Source: Ancylobacter oerskovii (lineage in GTDB: Bacteria > Pseudomonadota > Alphaproteobacteria > Rhizobiales > Xanthobacteraceae). Taken from it: a stretch of DNA of 64,000 nt. Below are positions 18,963-28,843 of this stretch, one piece after another (position 1 is the first letter of the stretch; each line of letters begins with the position of its first letter). The position numbers were made by a program, and so were the translations under genes. The notes below the pieces were generated by a model that saw only the letters and a list, made by a program, of their open reading frames with translations, did no database searches and was not told the origin of the DNA. Location of the stretch: the NCBI RefSeq assembly GCF_018390555.1, contig NZ_JAHBGB010000002.1, positions 868,001 through 932,000 on the forward strand. Reading direction: 5' to 3'.

Positions 18963-20282
18963 TCAGGTGCCCAGCGGTGCCCGTCGGCGCGGCACCACGG
19001 CGCGCGAGACCAGCAGCTTGTCGATGCGCCGCCCGTCCATATCCACCACCTCGAAGCGCCATCCCTTGGCGGTGAAGGCGACGCCTTCCTGCGGGATCGC
19101 CTTCAATTCGTGCAGCGCATAGCCCGCCGCGGTGTGGAAGCCGGAATCCTGCGGGATGCTGATGCCGAGCAGATCGGCGAGCTCGTCGGTCGGCGTGGCA
19201 CCGGCGACGAGATAGGAGCCGTCCTCGCGCTCTACCGCATGCGGGCCGGAGACGCCGGCCTCGTCCACCATCACCGTGCCGGCGATGGCGTCGAGCAGGT
19301 CGGCCGGGGTGAGGATGCCGACCATGGTGCCGTATTCGTTGACCACCAGCGCCAGCGGCGATTCCGCGTGCCGCAGCTGCTTCATGGCGTCGAGCGCCCC
19401 GGCGGTCTCCACCAGCACCGCGCCCTGCTTGACCAATTGGCGCGGATCCGGCGTCACGCCCTGGAGATAGGCCTCCAGGAGGTCGCGTATGTCGATGACG
19501 CCGACCGGCTCGTCCGGCGAGCCCTCGCAGGCCGGCATGCGGGTGTGGCGGGTCTCGCGTATGGTCTGGCGCACCACTTCCGGGTCGTCGTTGAGGTCGA
19601 TCCAGTCGATGTCGTGGCGCGGCGTCATCACCGCCCGCACCGGGCGGTCGGCGAGGCGCATGACGCCGGCGATCATCCGCCGCTCCTCGGGATCGATGAC
19701 GCCGGCGGTCTCGGCCTCGGCGACGATGGCGCGGATCTCCTCGTCGGTGACGTTGTTGTCGCCGCCGCCGGCGCGATCGCCGATCAGCCGCAGCACCAGC
19801 CGCGAGGACAGGTCGAGCAGCCACACCGCCGGGGCGGCGACGCGCGACAAGATCATCATCGCCGGGGCGACAAGGCTCGCGAGCTGCTCCGGGTTCTGCA
19901 GGGCGAGGCGCTTGGGAATCAGTTCGCCGATGATCAGCGAGACATAGGTGATGGCCGCGACGACGATGACGTAGCCGAGGCCCTCGGCGAGGTTGGGCGA
20001 GACGCCCTGCGTCTCCAGCCAGTCGCCGAGCATGTCGCCCAGCGTGGCGCCGGAGAACGCACCGGCGAGGATGCCGATCAGCGTGATGCCGATCTGCACG
20101 GTGGAAAGGAAGCGGCCGGGATCGGCGGCGAGCTGGAGGGCGGCGCGGGCGCCGGAGGAGCCTTGCTCGGCGCGCGAGCGCAGCCGGGCCGGACGGGACG
20201 ACACGACCGAAAGCTCGGCCATGGCGAGAACGCCGTTCAACAGGACGAGGAGAACGACGACAGCGATTTCAAATAAGGGCAT
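18963..20282 (-). CDS. CNNM/CorC-type hemolysin-family membrane protein
   Basis: 439 aa. The DUF21/CNNM transmembrane domain occupies about residues 1-190 (LFEIAVVVLLVLLNGVLAMAELSVVSSRPARLR, IGELIPKRLALQNPE). A CBS pair follows (VMTPRHDIDWIDLNDDPE to MVGILTPADLLDAIAG), then the CorC_HlyC domain (EDGSYLVAGATPTDELADLLG ... GWRFEVVDMDGRRIDKLLV). Such proteins are linked to Mg2+/Co2+ handling; the older hemolysin label is historical. I place the start at MPLFEIAVVV (20282), because upstream in-frame sequence to 20357 lacks hydrophobic character and overlaps the likely promoter. Confidence 0.9.
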   Translation of the reverse strand: MPLFEIAVVVLLVLLNGVLAMAELSVVSSRPARLRSRAEQGSSGARAALQLAADPGRFLSTVQIGITLIGILAGAFSGATLGDMLGDWLETQGVSPNLAEGLGYVIVVAAITYVSLIIGELIPKRLALQNPEQLASLVAPAMMILSRVAAPAVWLLDLSSRLVLRLIGDRAGGGDNNVTDEEIRAIVAEAETAGVIDPEERRMIAGVMRLADRPVRAVMTPRHDIDWIDLNDDPEVVRQTIRETRHTRMPACEGSPDEPVGVIDIRDLLEAYLQGVTPDPRQLVKQGAVLVETAGALDAMKQLRHAESPLALVVNEYGTMVGILTPADLLDAIAGTVMVDEAGVSGPHAVEREDGSYLVAGATPTDELADLLGISIPQDSGFHTAAGYALHELKAIPQEGVAFTAKGWRFEVVDMDGRRIDKLLVSRAVVPRRRAPLGT

Positions 20283-20439
20283 CGGTTCCAGATGGGGGAC
20301 AAGCCACACCCACCCTATAGCACAAAGCCGGCGATTTGCGATGCGTCTGGCATACACGACCCGCGACGGACGGTTTGACGGGGGCCGGCATGGCGCCTAG
20401 AAGCCCATGCAACGGCCCCGTTCAGCGTGATTTCCGGCG

Positions 20440-21561
20440 ATGTCCTTCAACAGTTTCGGCCAGTCTTTCCGGGTGACCACCTTCGGCGAGAGCCATGGCC
20501 CCGCCATTGGCGGCGTCGTTGATGGCTGCCCGCCCGGCATCGCCTTCAGGCTGGAGGAGATCCAGGCGGCGCTCGACCGGCGCCGGCCCGGCCAATCGCG
20601 CTTCACCACCCAGCGGCGCGAGCCCGACGAGGTGAAGGTGCTCTCCGGCGTGCTGCCCGGCGAGGACGGCCTGCTCACCACCACCGGCACGCCGGTCGCC
20701 TTCCTCATCGAGAATGTCGATCAGCGCTCCAAGGACTATTCGGCGATCTCCGAGAGCTACCGGCCCGGCCATGCCGACTATGCCTATGACGTGAAATACG
20801 GCCTGCGCGACCATCGCGGCGGCGGGCGCTCCTCCGCCCGCGAGACGGCGGTGCGCGTGGCGGCCGGGGCGCTCGCCATGAAGGTGCTGCCCGGCGTCAC
20901 CGTGCGGGGCGCGCTGGTGCAGATGGGCGACATCCATATCGACCGCGCCAGCTGGAACTGGGACGAGATCGGCAACAACCCGTTCTTCTGCCCGGACGCG
21001 CAAGCGGCGGCGCGGATGGCCGACTACCTCGACGGCATCCGCAAGTCCGGCTCCTCGGTGGGGGCGGTGATCGAGGTGGTGGCCGACGGTGTGCCGCCCG
21101 GCCTCGGCGCGCCGATCTACGGCAAGCTCGATGCGGATCTGGCGGCGGCCTTCATGAGCATCAACGCGGTGAAGGGCGTCGAGATCGGCGAGGGCTTCGC
21201 GAGCGCCGCGCTCACCGGCGAGGACAATGCCGACGAGATGCGCATGGGCAATGACGGCAAGCCGATCTTCCTCGCCAACCATGCCGGCGGCATATTGGGC
21301 GGTATCTCCACCGGCCAGCCGGTGGTGGCGCGCTTCGCGGTGAAGCCGACCTCCTCGATCCTGACGCCCCGCAAGACGGTGACGCGCTATGGCGAGGACG
21401 CCGAGATCCTCACCAAGGGCCGGCACGACCCCTGCGTCGGCATCCGCGCCGTGCCGGTGGGCGAGGCGATGATGGCCTGCGTGCTGGCCGACCATGTGCT
21501 GCGGGCGCGGGCGCAGGTGGCGGTGCCGCCGGCGTGGCCGTTCGCCCGGCCGGAGGCCTGA
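20440..21561 (+). CDS. aroC: chorismate synthase
   Basis: 373 aa. Converts 5-enolpyruvylshikimate-3-phosphate to chorismate using reduced FMN, the last common step of aromatic amino acid synthesis. Signatures are present in order: [19 protein letters not shown] at the N-terminus, [30 protein letters not shown] (flavin/substrate loop), and [16 protein letters not shown] near the C-terminus. The start [20 protein letters not shown] is typical. The family B repeat and the ribB promoter follow, so ribB is probably transcribed separately. This link between an FMN-dependent enzyme and riboflavin synthesis may be coincidental. Confidence 0.97.
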   Translation: MSFNSFGQSFRVTTFGESHGPAIGGVVDGCPPGIAFRLEEIQAALDRRRPGQSRFTTQRREPDEVKVLSGVLPGEDGLLTTTGTPVAFLIENVDQRSKDYSAISESYRPGHADYAYDVKYGLRDHRGGGRSSARETAVRVAAGALAMKVLPGVTVRGALVQMGDIHIDRASWNWDEIGNNPFFCPDAQAAARMADYLDGIRKSGSSVGAVIEVVADGVPPGLGAPIYGKLDADLAAAFMSINAVKGVEIGEGFASAALTGEDNADEMRMGNDGKPIFLANHAGGILGGISTGQPVVARFAVKPTSSILTPRKTVTRYGEDAEILTKGRHDPCVGIRAVPVGEAMMACVLADHVLRARAQVAVPPAWPFARPEA

Positions 21562-21631
21562 GGGCGGGGAACCTGAGGGCGGGGGCTGGCGCCGGCGGGC
21601 ACATGCTCCGGCCCTGCTGCATAAGCCGCCC

Positions 21632-21770
21632 GCGTCCTTCGAGGCCCGGCCAAGGCCGGGCACCTCAGGATGAGGAGCCCTGCCTCGTGGCATGAACCTT
21701 CCCTCCCGGCTCCCCACCCTTCCCAACGCTCCTCATGCTGAGGCGCGAGCGCAGCGAGCCTCGAAGCACG
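21632..21770. repeat. palindromic intergenic repeat, family B (copy 2)
   Basis: CGTCCTTCGAGGCCCGGCC...GGGCACCTCAGGATGAGG, a 60-base core, then CTCCTCATGCTGAGGCGCGAGCG...GAGCCTCGAAGCACG. It has the same arrangement as 4659-4780. It fills the left part of the aroC-ribB gap and ends 22 bases before the ribB operator region. Confidence 0.82.
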
Positions 21771-21791
21771 CAGCCCCCAGCATTCGCGCAA

Positions 21792-21859
21792 TTTCAGTAC
21801 GGCTGAAAATGCAATGTTATTTCATTGCAGCTGAACCCGCCCGCTTCTATAATTTCCGC
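21792..21859 (+). promoter_or_regulatory. ribB promoter with two dyads, predicted leaderless start
   Basis: The -35 is TTGCAG (21825-21830) and the -10 TATAAT (21848-21853), with exactly 17 bases between. Counting from the -10, position +1 falls on 21860, the A of the ATG for the helix-turn-helix/RibB protein; no Shine-Dalgarno precedes it. Dyad 1 is TTTCAG-TACGG-CTGAAA (21792-21808). Dyad 2 is TGCAATG-TTATTT-CATTGCA (21810-21829) and overlaps the -35. The region is AT-rich against its surroundings. The product itself has a DNA-binding domain, so autoregulation is a natural hypothesis. No FMN riboswitch fold was recognised. Confidence 0.7.
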
Positions 21860-23167
21860 ATGAAACTGGCGGATTGGCTCACTTCGACCGGCACCACGCG
21901 CAGCGCTTTCGCCCGCGCGTGCGGCCTGTCGCCGGCGAGCATCACCGCCCTGTGCAAGGACGACCCGGCCTGGGTCTCGCGGGAGGCGGCGGCGCGCATC
22001 GCCGCGGCGACGGGCGGCGCGGTGACGCCGAACGACTTCCTCGGGCTCGACATCAGCGAGGTGAAGACCATGACCGACAATCTCCAGGCCCGCGTCCAGG
22101 CGGCCATCGAGGCCTTTGCCCGCGGCGACATGCTGGTCGTCACCGATGACGACGACCGCGAGAACGAAGGCGACATCATCCTCGCAGCCGTCCACGCCAC
22201 CCCGGAAAAGCTCGCCTTCATCGTTCGCCACACCTCCGGCATCGTCTGCACGCCGATCACCGCCGAGCATGCGCGCAAGCTGCGGCTCAACCCGATGGTG
22301 AGCGACAACGACGCCCCGCACTCCACCGCCTTCACCATCTCCATCGACTACAAGCACGGCACCACCACCGGCATCTCGGCCGAGGACCGCACCGCCACCG
22401 TGCGCGGCCTCGCCAACCCCAATGCGGGGGCCGCGGACTTCGTGCGGCCGGGCCACATCTTCCCGCTGATCGCCCGCGAGGGCGGGGTGCTGATGCGCTC
22501 CGGCCATACCGAGGCGGCGGTGGATCTGTGCAAGCTCGCCGGCGTCGAGCCGGTCGGCGTCATCTGCGAACTGGTCAATGACGACGGCACGGTGATGCGC
22601 GGGCCGCAGGTGAGCGACTTTGCCAATGCCCACAAGCTGACCCGCGTCTCGGTGGCCGACCTGATCGCCTATCGCCAGTCGCGCGAGAAGCTGGTGACGC
22701 GTGCTGCCGAGTTCACCGCCCCCACCGTGGTCGGCGACATGCACGGCATCTCCTATGTCACCCCGTTCGAGCCGGTGAACCACCTCGCGCTGGTGCACGG
22801 CAAGATCGGCGACGGCCGCAACGTGCTGGTGCGGCTCCACCGCGCCGACCCGATCGGCGACGTGTTCACCGGCGGCAAGGCGATCCAGACCTCGCTGGAG
22901 CGCATCAAGGCGGAAGGGCGCGGCGTACTCGTCTATCTGCGCGACGGCACCGCCGGCGTGCCGACCACCTCGGTCGGGCAGGAGGAAGGCAAGACCGAAT
23001 CGACGCGGCTGCGCGACGAGGCCTGGCGCGAGGTCGGGCTGGGGGCGCAGATCCTGAAGGATCTCGGCATCACCTCGATTCGCCTCATCGCCTCCCGCAC
23101 GCGCACCTATGTCGGCGTCGCCGGCTTCGGCATCGAGATCGTCGGCACCGAGGTACTGGATGTCTGA
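21860..23167 (+). CDS. ribB: helix-turn-helix domain fused to DHBP synthase (RibB) and degenerate RibA-like domain
   Basis: 435 aa from ATG 21860. Residues 1-65 (MKLADWLTSTGTTRSAFARA, ITALCKDDPAWVSREAAARI) read as a Cro/C1-type helix-turn-helix. From about residue 71 the protein is 3,4-dihydroxy-2-butanone-4-phosphate synthase: DDDDRENEGDIILAA (acidic metal/substrate loop), HSTAFTISIDYKHGTTTGIS, and RSGHTEAAVDLCKLAG. This enzyme makes the four-carbon unit of riboflavin. The C-terminal third is related to GTP cyclohydrolase II, but the zinc cysteines are lost (LVRLHRADPIGD and TGGKAIQ where active enzymes have HSECLTGD and RCDCG), so it should be inactive. A second in-frame ATG at 22070, with GAGGTG six bases upstream, begins a conventional RibB. 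Confidence 0.9.
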   Translation: MKLADWLTSTGTTRSAFARACGLSPASITALCKDDPAWVSREAAARIAAATGGAVTPNDFLGLDISEVKTMTDNLQARVQAAIEAFARGDMLVVTDDDDRENEGDIILAAVHATPEKLAFIVRHTSGIVCTPITAEHARKLRLNPMVSDNDAPHSTAFTISIDYKHGTTTGISAEDRTATVRGLANPNAGAADFVRPGHIFPLIAREGGVLMRSGHTEAAVDLCKLAGVEPVGVICELVNDDGTVMRGPQVSDFANAHKLTRVSVADLIAYRQSREKLVTRAAEFTAPTVVGDMHGISYVTPFEPVNHLALVHGKIGDGRNVLVRLHRADPIGDVFTGGKAIQTSLERIKAEGRGVLVYLRDGTAGVPTTSVGQEEGKTESTRLRDEAWREVGLGAQILKDLGITSIRLIASRTRTYVGVAGFGIEIVGTEVLDV

Positions 23168-23350
23168 CGGTATCTGATAACCCCCGACCACTTCTCCGGC
23201 CATTCCCGCTCACGCGAACGGCATCGAAAGCCTGGCGGTGGCGCCAATTTCGGCTTTCGGCGGCGGCGACCCTCGTGCCACCATGACATGGACGGTTCAT
23301 CGAGCCGTCATCGTGCCGTCGTCGTGGTGCCCTCTCGGACGGAGGTCGCA

Positions 23351-24199
23351 ATGCCGGATGTGCGTGTGGTGCGGTCGACTCTCGCCGCGTTCCTGGCGGT
23401 GCTGGCAGCGGGACTGGCAGCAGGACTTGGGCTGGCGCCGCCCGCGGCGGCGGCGGACGCGACCGTCGATGTCGAACTGGTGCTGGCGGTCGACGTCTCC
23501 TATTCGATGGACCTCGACGAGCTGGCGCTGCAGCGCGACGGCTATATCGGCGCAGTGACCTCGCCGGAATTCCTCAATGCGCTCAAGCTCGGCCCCAATG
23601 GCAAGGTGGCGCTCGCCTATGTGGAATGGGCCGGCGCCGAGGACCAGAAGCTGGTGGTCGACTGGACCGAGATCGGCAGCGAGGCGGAGGCGCGGGCCTT
23701 CGCCGCTGCCATCCGCGCCGCGCCGCTGCGCCGCGTCTACCGCACCTCGATCTCCGGCGCGATGAGCTTCAGCGCCGAGCTGATCAGGAACAACCGCTTC
23801 AAGGGGCTGAAGCGGGTGATCGACATTTCCGGCGACGGCACCAACAATCAGGGCCCGCTGGTCGACGCCACCCGCGACGAGGTGGTCAAGCAGGGCATCA
23901 CCATCAACGGCCTGCCGCTGATGATGAAGGAGCCGGCCGGCTCGATGCTCGATATCGGCCAGCTCGACGTCTATTACGAGGACTGCGTCATCGGCGGGCC
24001 CGGCGCCTTCGTGGTGCCGGTGCGCGGCATGCATGAATTCGCCACCGCCATCAAGACCAAGCTGGTGCTGGAAATCGCCGGGCTGCGGCTGCCGCCGCCG
24101 CGCATCGGCCCGGTGCCGGAGGTGCATCCGGTGGCCGGCGAGAAACGGGTCTCCTGCTCGATCGGCGAGCGCATGTGGATGGAGCGCTGGGGGAACTGA
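23351..24199 (+). CDS. DUF1194 secreted von Willebrand-type protein
   Basis: 282 aa. The N-terminus is a signal peptide (VRSTLAAFLAVLAAGLAAGL ... PAAAADA, cleavage expected near residue 35). The mature protein opens with VDVELVLAVDVSYSMDLDEL, a MIDAS-like D48-x-S50-x-S52 metal site of a von Willebrand A fold, and continues with YRTSISGAMSFSAELI and VIDISGDGTNNQG, which complete the DUF1194 signature. A periplasmic or exported metal-dependent binding protein is likely; the ligand is unknown. GGAGG lies five bases before ATG 23351, which settles the start. It has no obvious operon partner. Confidence 0.88.
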   Translation: MPDVRVVRSTLAAFLAVLAAGLAAGLGLAPPAAAADATVDVELVLAVDVSYSMDLDELALQRDGYIGAVTSPEFLNALKLGPNGKVALAYVEWAGAEDQKLVVDWTEIGSEAEARAFAAAIRAAPLRRVYRTSISGAMSFSAELIRNNRFKGLKRVIDISGDGTNNQGPLVDATRDEVVKQGITINGLPLMMKEPAGSMLDIGQLDVYYEDCVIGGPGAFVVPVRGMHEFATAIKTKLVLEIAGLRLPPPRIGPVPEVHPVAGEKRVSCSIGERMWMERWGN

Positions 24200-24255
24200 G
24201 GCGCGGCGGCGGGGATCGGCCTCCGATTTCCAGCCTGCCGCTACCGGGAGAACGT

Positions 24256-24370
24256 CGTCATGCCCGGGCTTGACCCGGGCATCCACGACTTGGACCGGAG
24301 CACCAACCCCGCACCGCGCGCCGGCCGGGACGGGAAGACGTGGATCCCCGGGCCAAGCCCGGGGATGACG
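24256..24370. repeat. palindromic intergenic repeat, family A (copy 3)
   Basis: CGTCATGCCCGGGCTTGACC at the left and GTGGATCCCCGGGCCAAGCC ... GGGGATGACG at the right, with the CCACGACTTGGACCGG motif inside. It lies between two convergent genes (DUF1194 protein and RNA methyltransferase). Confidence 0.85.
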
Positions 24371-24423
24371 GTGTGCCTATGGGCACAGGTCCGGCCAGAT
24401 CGTGGCCGGCCATTACAGTGGGA

Positions 24424-25713
24424 TCAGCGCCGGAACACGCCGACCAGCTCGACATGGGAGGAATAGCGGAACTGGTCGACCGGCGTGACCCGCTCCAGCC
24501 GGTAGCCGCCCTTGACCAGCAGCGCCGCGTCGCGCGCGAAGGTGACGGGATCGCAGGACACGCCGACGACGAGCGGCACCTTGCTGGCCGCCAGCTGCGC
24601 CGACTGCGCCTCGGCGCCCTGCCGCGGCGGATCGAACACCACGGCGTCGAAGGCCTTCAATTCCAGAGGCAAGAGCGGCCGGCGGAACAGGTCGCGCGCC
24701 TCGCCCGTCACCGGCTTGAGGCCGGACGTGCCGCGCACCGCCCTGCCCAGCGCCTCGATGGCTGGCGCGGAGGATTCATAGGCGGCGACCCGCGCCCGCT
24801 CGGCAAGGCGCAGCGCGAAGGTGCCGACGCCGGAAAACAAATCGGCGATGGATTTGGCGCCGGCCGTCGCCTCCCCCACCAGCGCCGCCAGCGTCGCCTC
24901 GCCGGCGGCGGTCGCCTGCAGGAAGGAGCCCGGCGGCAGCGGCACGCGGGCGCGGCCCATGGTGAGCAAGGGCGGTTCACGCTGCAGCACCAGCTCGCCA
25001 TGACGGGTGAGCCGGGCCAGCTTGTGGGCGCCCGCGAGCTCCGCCAGCGCCGCGACGCTCCTCGGCTTCAGCGGCCCGGAGCCGCGCACGTCGACATCGA
25101 GGCCGGTCTCGCTGGCGGTGACCTGGATATCGAGCGGCTTGGCCACCGGGGCCAGCGCCTGCGCCAGCGCCCAGGCGGCCGGCAGCGCGCCATCCAGCGA
25201 CGGCGCCAGGATCGGGCAGGTATCGATGGCGACCACCGCATGGCTGCGCCAGCCGGCGAAGCCGACGGCCAAGGTGTCACGCCCTTTCGGTGCGGATCCG
25301 CCGGTGCCCCGCGCGTGGAAGGTGGCGCGGCGGCGGCCCTCGCCATGGGCATCCACCAGCGCGGCGACCTCGGTGTCGATGCCAACGCGGGCCAGCGCCT
25401 CCACGACGAGGCCGCGTTTCCAGGCCCGGTAGGGCTCGGCCTGCCAGTGCTGGAAGGCGCAGCCGCCGCACACGCCGACATGGCGGCAGAACGGGTCGAT
25501 CCGCTCCGGGCTCGGCTCGATCACGGAGACGAGGCGCGCGCGCTCGCCCTGCCGTTCCACCTCGACCCACTCGCCGGGCAGCGCCAGCGGCACGAAGACC
25601 GGTCCCTCGGGCGTATCGGCGATGCCGTCGCCGCGATGGCCGAGCCGGTCGATGCGCAGCGTGGCGAGGCCGGACGGGGAAACGCCGTGCACAGACGGGG
25701 CGGACATGCTCAA
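24424..25713 (-). CDS. class I SAM-dependent RNA (uracil-C5) methyltransferase, TrmA/RlmD family
   Basis: 429 aa. An N-terminal TRAM-like OB fold ([28 protein letters not shown]) precedes the iron-sulfur ligands [15 protein letters not shown] and a fourth Cys in DTCPIL. The SAM fold carries [18 protein letters not shown] and [14 protein letters not shown], and the nucleophile sits in [14 protein letters not shown]. It should methylate U-C5 in 23S rRNA; RlmD-like specificity is inferred. It overlaps tlyA by four bases (start 25713, tlyA stop at 25710) and so belongs to a dxs-tlyA-methyltransferase operon. Confidence 0.9.
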   Translation of the reverse strand: MSMSAPSVHGVSPSGLATLRIDRLGHRGDGIADTPEGPVFVPLALPGEWVEVERQGERARLVSVIEPSPERIDPFCRHVGVCGGCAFQHWQAEPYRAWKRGLVVEALARVGIDTEVAALVDAHGEGRRRATFHARGTGGSAPKGRDTLAVGFAGWRSHAVVAIDTCPILAPSLDGALPAAWALAQALAPVAKPLDIQVTASETGLDVDVRGSGPLKPRSVAALAELAGAHKLARLTRHGELVLQREPPLLTMGRARVPLPPGSFLQATAAGEATLAALVGEATAGAKSIADLFSGVGTFALRLAERARVAAYESSAPAIEALGRAVRGTSGLKPVTGEARDLFRRPLLPLELKAFDAVVFDPPRQGAEAQSAQLAASKVPLVVGVSCDPVTFARDAALLVKGGYRLERVTPVDQFRYSSHVELVGVFRR

Positions 25714-26510
25714 CCTTCGCTCAGTGTGACGTCGATCAGCGGCGCGGCGGTACGCGCGGCGACGACGAGATGCTCCTCATTGCCGTCGCCGCCGAGGATG
25801 GGCGAGACGAGGCGGTGCGTCGCCAGCCAGCCGAGCTCGCCGAGCCGTGCGACCACCCGGTCAACGGCGGCCAGGCGAACGGCGCGGTCGCGCACGATGC
25901 CGCCCTTCGACACATGTTCGCGCCCCACCTCGAATTGCGGCTTCACCAGCGCCACGAGCCAGGCATCCGGCGCGGCATGGGCCAGCGCGGCGGGAAGCAC
26001 CTGCTCCAGCGCGATGAAGCTGACATCGATGGTGACGATCTCCGCCGGTGGCACCTCGCCGATGGCGAGCCTGCGGATGTCGGTGCCCTCGAGCGAGACG
26101 AGGCGCGGATGGATGCGCAGCTTCTCGGCAAGCTGGTCGCGCCCGACATCCACCGCATGCACGCGGGCGGCGCCGCGCGCCAGCAGCACCTGGGAGAAGC
26201 CGCCGGTGGAAGCGCCGACATCCAGCGCCTCCAGGCCGGTGACGTCGAGCCCGGCGGCGTCGAGTGCCGCCTCCAGCTTCAATCCGGCGCGGGAGACCCA
26301 TTCATAGGCCTCGCGCGCCTCGATGACCGCATCGACGGCGATGGTCTCGGAAGGCTTGGCGACCACCTTGCCGTCGGCGGTGACGAGCCCGGCCTCGATG
26401 GCCGCCTGGGCGCGGGCCCGGCTGTCGAACAGGCCGCGCTCGACCAGCACCCGGTCGGCGCGCTGGCGCTCGCTGCGGGGAGGCTTGGGGACCGGTGCGG
26501 CGTCCGCCAT
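25710..26510 (-). CDS. tlyA: TlyA-family rRNA 2'-O-methyltransferase / hemolysin-like protein
   Basis: 266 aa. An S4 RNA-binding domain spans roughly residues 14-60 ([33 protein letters not shown]). It is followed by an FtsJ-like SAM domain: [23 protein letters not shown] (motif I), [13 protein letters not shown], and ETIDV-like [16 protein letters not shown]. The conserved [17 protein letters not shown] completes the family. Known TlyA proteins 2'-O-methylate cytidines of 16S/23S rRNA; haemolysis is a side label. It lies 17 bases downstream of dxs and is coupled to the next methyltransferase by a four-base overlap. Confidence 0.93.
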   Translation of the reverse strand: MADAAPVPKPPRSERQRADRVLVERGLFDSRARAQAAIEAGLVTADGKVVAKPSETIAVDAVIEAREAYEWVSRAGLKLEAALDAAGLDVTGLEALDVGASTGGFSQVLLARGAARVHAVDVGRDQLAEKLRIHPRLVSLEGTDIRRLAIGEVPPAEIVTIDVSFIALEQVLPAALAHAAPDAWLVALVKPQFEVGREHVSKGGIVRDRAVRLAAVDRVVARLGELGWLATHRLVSPILGGDGNEEHLVVAARTAAPLIDVTLSEG

Positions 26511-26527
26511 GGCAGGGTTCCCCGGGC

Positions 26528-28468
26528 CTAGCCCCGGAGAAGGGCCGGCGGCACGTCCTCGGCGCGGCCGAGGGCGGCGAACACGCCGCGCACGATGCCC
26601 TCAGCGTCGAGGCCGGCGTCGCGCAGCTGGGCGGCCGGGGTGTCGTGATCGATGAAGCGGTCCGGCAGCTGCAGCGTGCGGATCTTCAGCCCGCGCTCCA
26701 GCGCCCCCGCCTCGGCGAGTAGGGTCAGCACATGCGAGCCGAAGCCGCCGACCGCCCCCTCCTCCACCGTCACCAGCACCTCATGCTCGCGCGCGAGGCG
26801 CAGGATAAGGTCGCGGTCGAGCGGCTTGGCGAAACGGGCATCGGCGACGGTGGTCGACAGGCCGAAGCCGGCCAACTGGTCGGCGGCCGCGAGGCAGGGC
26901 GCGAGGCGCGTGCCCAGCGACAGCAGCGCCACCTTGGAGCCCTCGCGCACGATGCGGCCACGACCGATTTCCAGCGGTACGCCGTGCTCGGGACGCTCGA
27001 CGCCGACGCCCTCGCCACGCGGGTAGCGGAAGGCGATGGGGCCTTCGTCATAGGCGGCCGCGGTCGCCACCATGTGGACGAGCTCGGCCTCGTCGGCGGC
27101 GGCCATCACCACCATGCCGGGCAGGCAGGCGAGCATCGGCACGTCGAAGGCGCCGACATGGGTGGCGCCGTCGGCCCCCACCAGCCCGGCACGGTCGATG
27201 GCGAAGCGCACCGGCAGGCGCTGGATGGCGACGTCGTGCACCAGCTGGTCATAGGCGCGCTGCAGGAAGGTGGAATAGATGGCGCAGAACGGCTTGTAGC
27301 CTTCGGTGGCGAGGCCGGCGGCGAAGGTCACGGCGTGCTGCTCGGCGATGCCGACGTCGAAGGTCCGTTCGGGGAAGGCCTGCTCGAACAGGTCGAGCCC
27401 GGTGCCGGCCGGCATGGCGGCGGTCACTGCGACGATCTTCGGATCGCGCCGCGCCTCGTCGATCAGGCTGTCGGCGAAGACGCGGGTGTAGGACGGGGCG
27501 TTGGAGATCGCCTTGGCCTGCGCGCCGGTGGCGACGTCGAAACGCTGCACGCCGTGATATTTGTCGGCCGAGGCTTCGGCCGGCGCGTAGCCCTTGCCCT
27601 TCTGGGTGACGACATGCACCAGGATCGGCCCGGTGTCGCTGTCGCGCGCATTGCGCAGCACCGGCAGCAGGTGGTCGAGATTATGACCGTCGATGGGGCC
27701 GACATAATAGAAGCCGAGTTCCTCGAACAGCGTGCCGCCGGTCCAGAAGCCGCGGGCGAACTCCTCCGCCCGCGCCGCCTGGCGCTCGAAGAATTTCGGC
27801 AGGTTGCCGGCCAGCTGCTTGGCGGTTTCCCGCAGCGAACGGTAGGTGCGCCCCGACAGCAGGCGGGCGAGATAGGCCGACATGGCGCCCACCGGCGGGG
27901 CGATCGACATGTCGTTGTCGTTCAGGATGACGATGAGGCGGGAATCCATCGCCCCGGCATTGTTCATCGCCTCATAGGCCATGCCGGCGGACATGGCGCC
28001 GTCGCCGATGACGCAGACCACGTTGCGTCGGGGCGCGGCGGGATCGCCCTCCGCCTCGAGGTCGCGCGCCACCGCCATGCCGAGGCCAGCGGAGATCGAG
28101 GTGGAGGAATGCCCGGCGCCGAAGGGATCGTAGGGGCTTTCGGCGCGGTTGGTGAAGCCGGACAGGCCGGCCCCCTGGCGCAACGTACGGATGCGCTCAC
28201 GCCGGCCGGTGAGGATCTTGTGCGGGTAGCACTGATGGCCGACGTCCCAGATCAGCCGGTCGCTCGGCGTATCGAAGACGTGATGCAGCGCGACGGTGAG
28301 CTCGACCACACCGAGACCGGCTCCGAGATGGCCGCCGGTCACGGAGACGGCGGAGATCGTCTCCTCCCTGAGCTCGGCGGCGAGCTGGGGCAGCTGCTCG
28401 TCCGCCAGCCGGCGCAGATCCGCCGGTTCGCGGAGGGTGTCGAGAAGCGGCGTGGAAGGGCGGGTCAA
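26528..28468 (-). CDS. dxs: 1-deoxy-D-xylulose-5-phosphate synthase
   Basis: 646 aa thiamine-diphosphate enzyme that condenses pyruvate and glyceraldehyde-3-phosphate, entry to the MEP isoprenoid pathway and to thiamine/pyridoxal synthesis. The ThDP/Mg motif is [20 protein letters not shown] with ILNDNDMSI. The transketolase middle domain contains [17 protein letters not shown] and [21 protein letters not shown]. The C-terminal domain includes [16 protein letters not shown]. It is first in the leftward operon with tlyA and the RNA methyltransferase. In related genomes xseB and a histone-deacetylase-like gene often lie directly upstream; here they are separated from dxs by a 3.1 kb block. Confidence 0.97.
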   Translation of the reverse strand: MTRPSTPLLDTLREPADLRRLADEQLPQLAAELREETISAVSVTGGHLGAGLGVVELTVALHHVFDTPSDRLIWDVGHQCYPHKILTGRRERIRTLRQGAGLSGFTNRAESPYDPFGAGHSSTSISAGLGMAVARDLEAEGDPAAPRRNVVCVIGDGAMSAGMAYEAMNNAGAMDSRLIVILNDNDMSIAPPVGAMSAYLARLLSGRTYRSLRETAKQLAGNLPKFFERQAARAEEFARGFWTGGTLFEELGFYYVGPIDGHNLDHLLPVLRNARDSDTGPILVHVVTQKGKGYAPAEASADKYHGVQRFDVATGAQAKAISNAPSYTRVFADSLIDEARRDPKIVAVTAAMPAGTGLDLFEQAFPERTFDVGIAEQHAVTFAAGLATEGYKPFCAIYSTFLQRAYDQLVHDVAIQRLPVRFAIDRAGLVGADGATHVGAFDVPMLACLPGMVVMAAADEAELVHMVATAAAYDEGPIAFRYPRGEGVGVERPEHGVPLEIGRGRIVREGSKVALLSLGTRLAPCLAAADQLAGFGLSTTVADARFAKPLDRDLILRLAREHEVLVTVEEGAVGGFGSHVLTLLAEAGALERGLKIRTLQLPDRFIDHDTPAAQLRDAGLDAEGIVRGVFAALGRAEDVPPALLRG

Positions 28469-28843
28469 GTACTACCTCGGTGCTCGCCGTCCGAACGCGC
28501 GGGGCGCTCCACCGCCCGCCGGACGAAGTTCTAGGGCATACACGCTGGCGCGCAGCCACGCAACGCGGGCCGCCTCACGCACCGGGGAGCCGGCCGCGTC
28601 GCCGGCGATTCACCCCGGCGCCCGCGGCGAGCACCCGTTACAGGGTAGGTGGCGCGCAGCGGGCGGAAATCAACCGCCCCGCCGCCGGCGGCACGCGGAA
28701 CCGCCCGGCGCCGGACCTACGCCCTCCAGTTGTCCGCTCCCGCGGGCCGCGGCCCGCCCCATGGCGCCCAAACCATGTGGAGACCGTCGCCGAACGGCGC
28801 GACGGACATGGAAACGCCCGCCCGCATACATTAGAACCACGCC
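28469..28843. other. 375-base divergent intergenic region (dxs / hydrolase)
   Basis: No gene, RNA or repeat family is recognised. It must hold promoters for dxs (leftward) and for the hydrolase-ICMT pair (rightward); CATACATTAGAAC at about 28825-28837 is the most AT-rich segment but shows no clear -35 partner. Confidence 0.45.

Noticed and set aside
21562-21859. Possible FMN riboswitch upstream of ribB
   Set aside because: I cannot find the conserved junction sequences of the RFN element; the space is taken by the family B repeat and by two simple dyads adjoining the promoter.
24340-26307. A 655-codon plus-strand open frame
   Set aside because: Antisense to the RNA methyltransferase and tlyA genes, both of which have complete family signatures.
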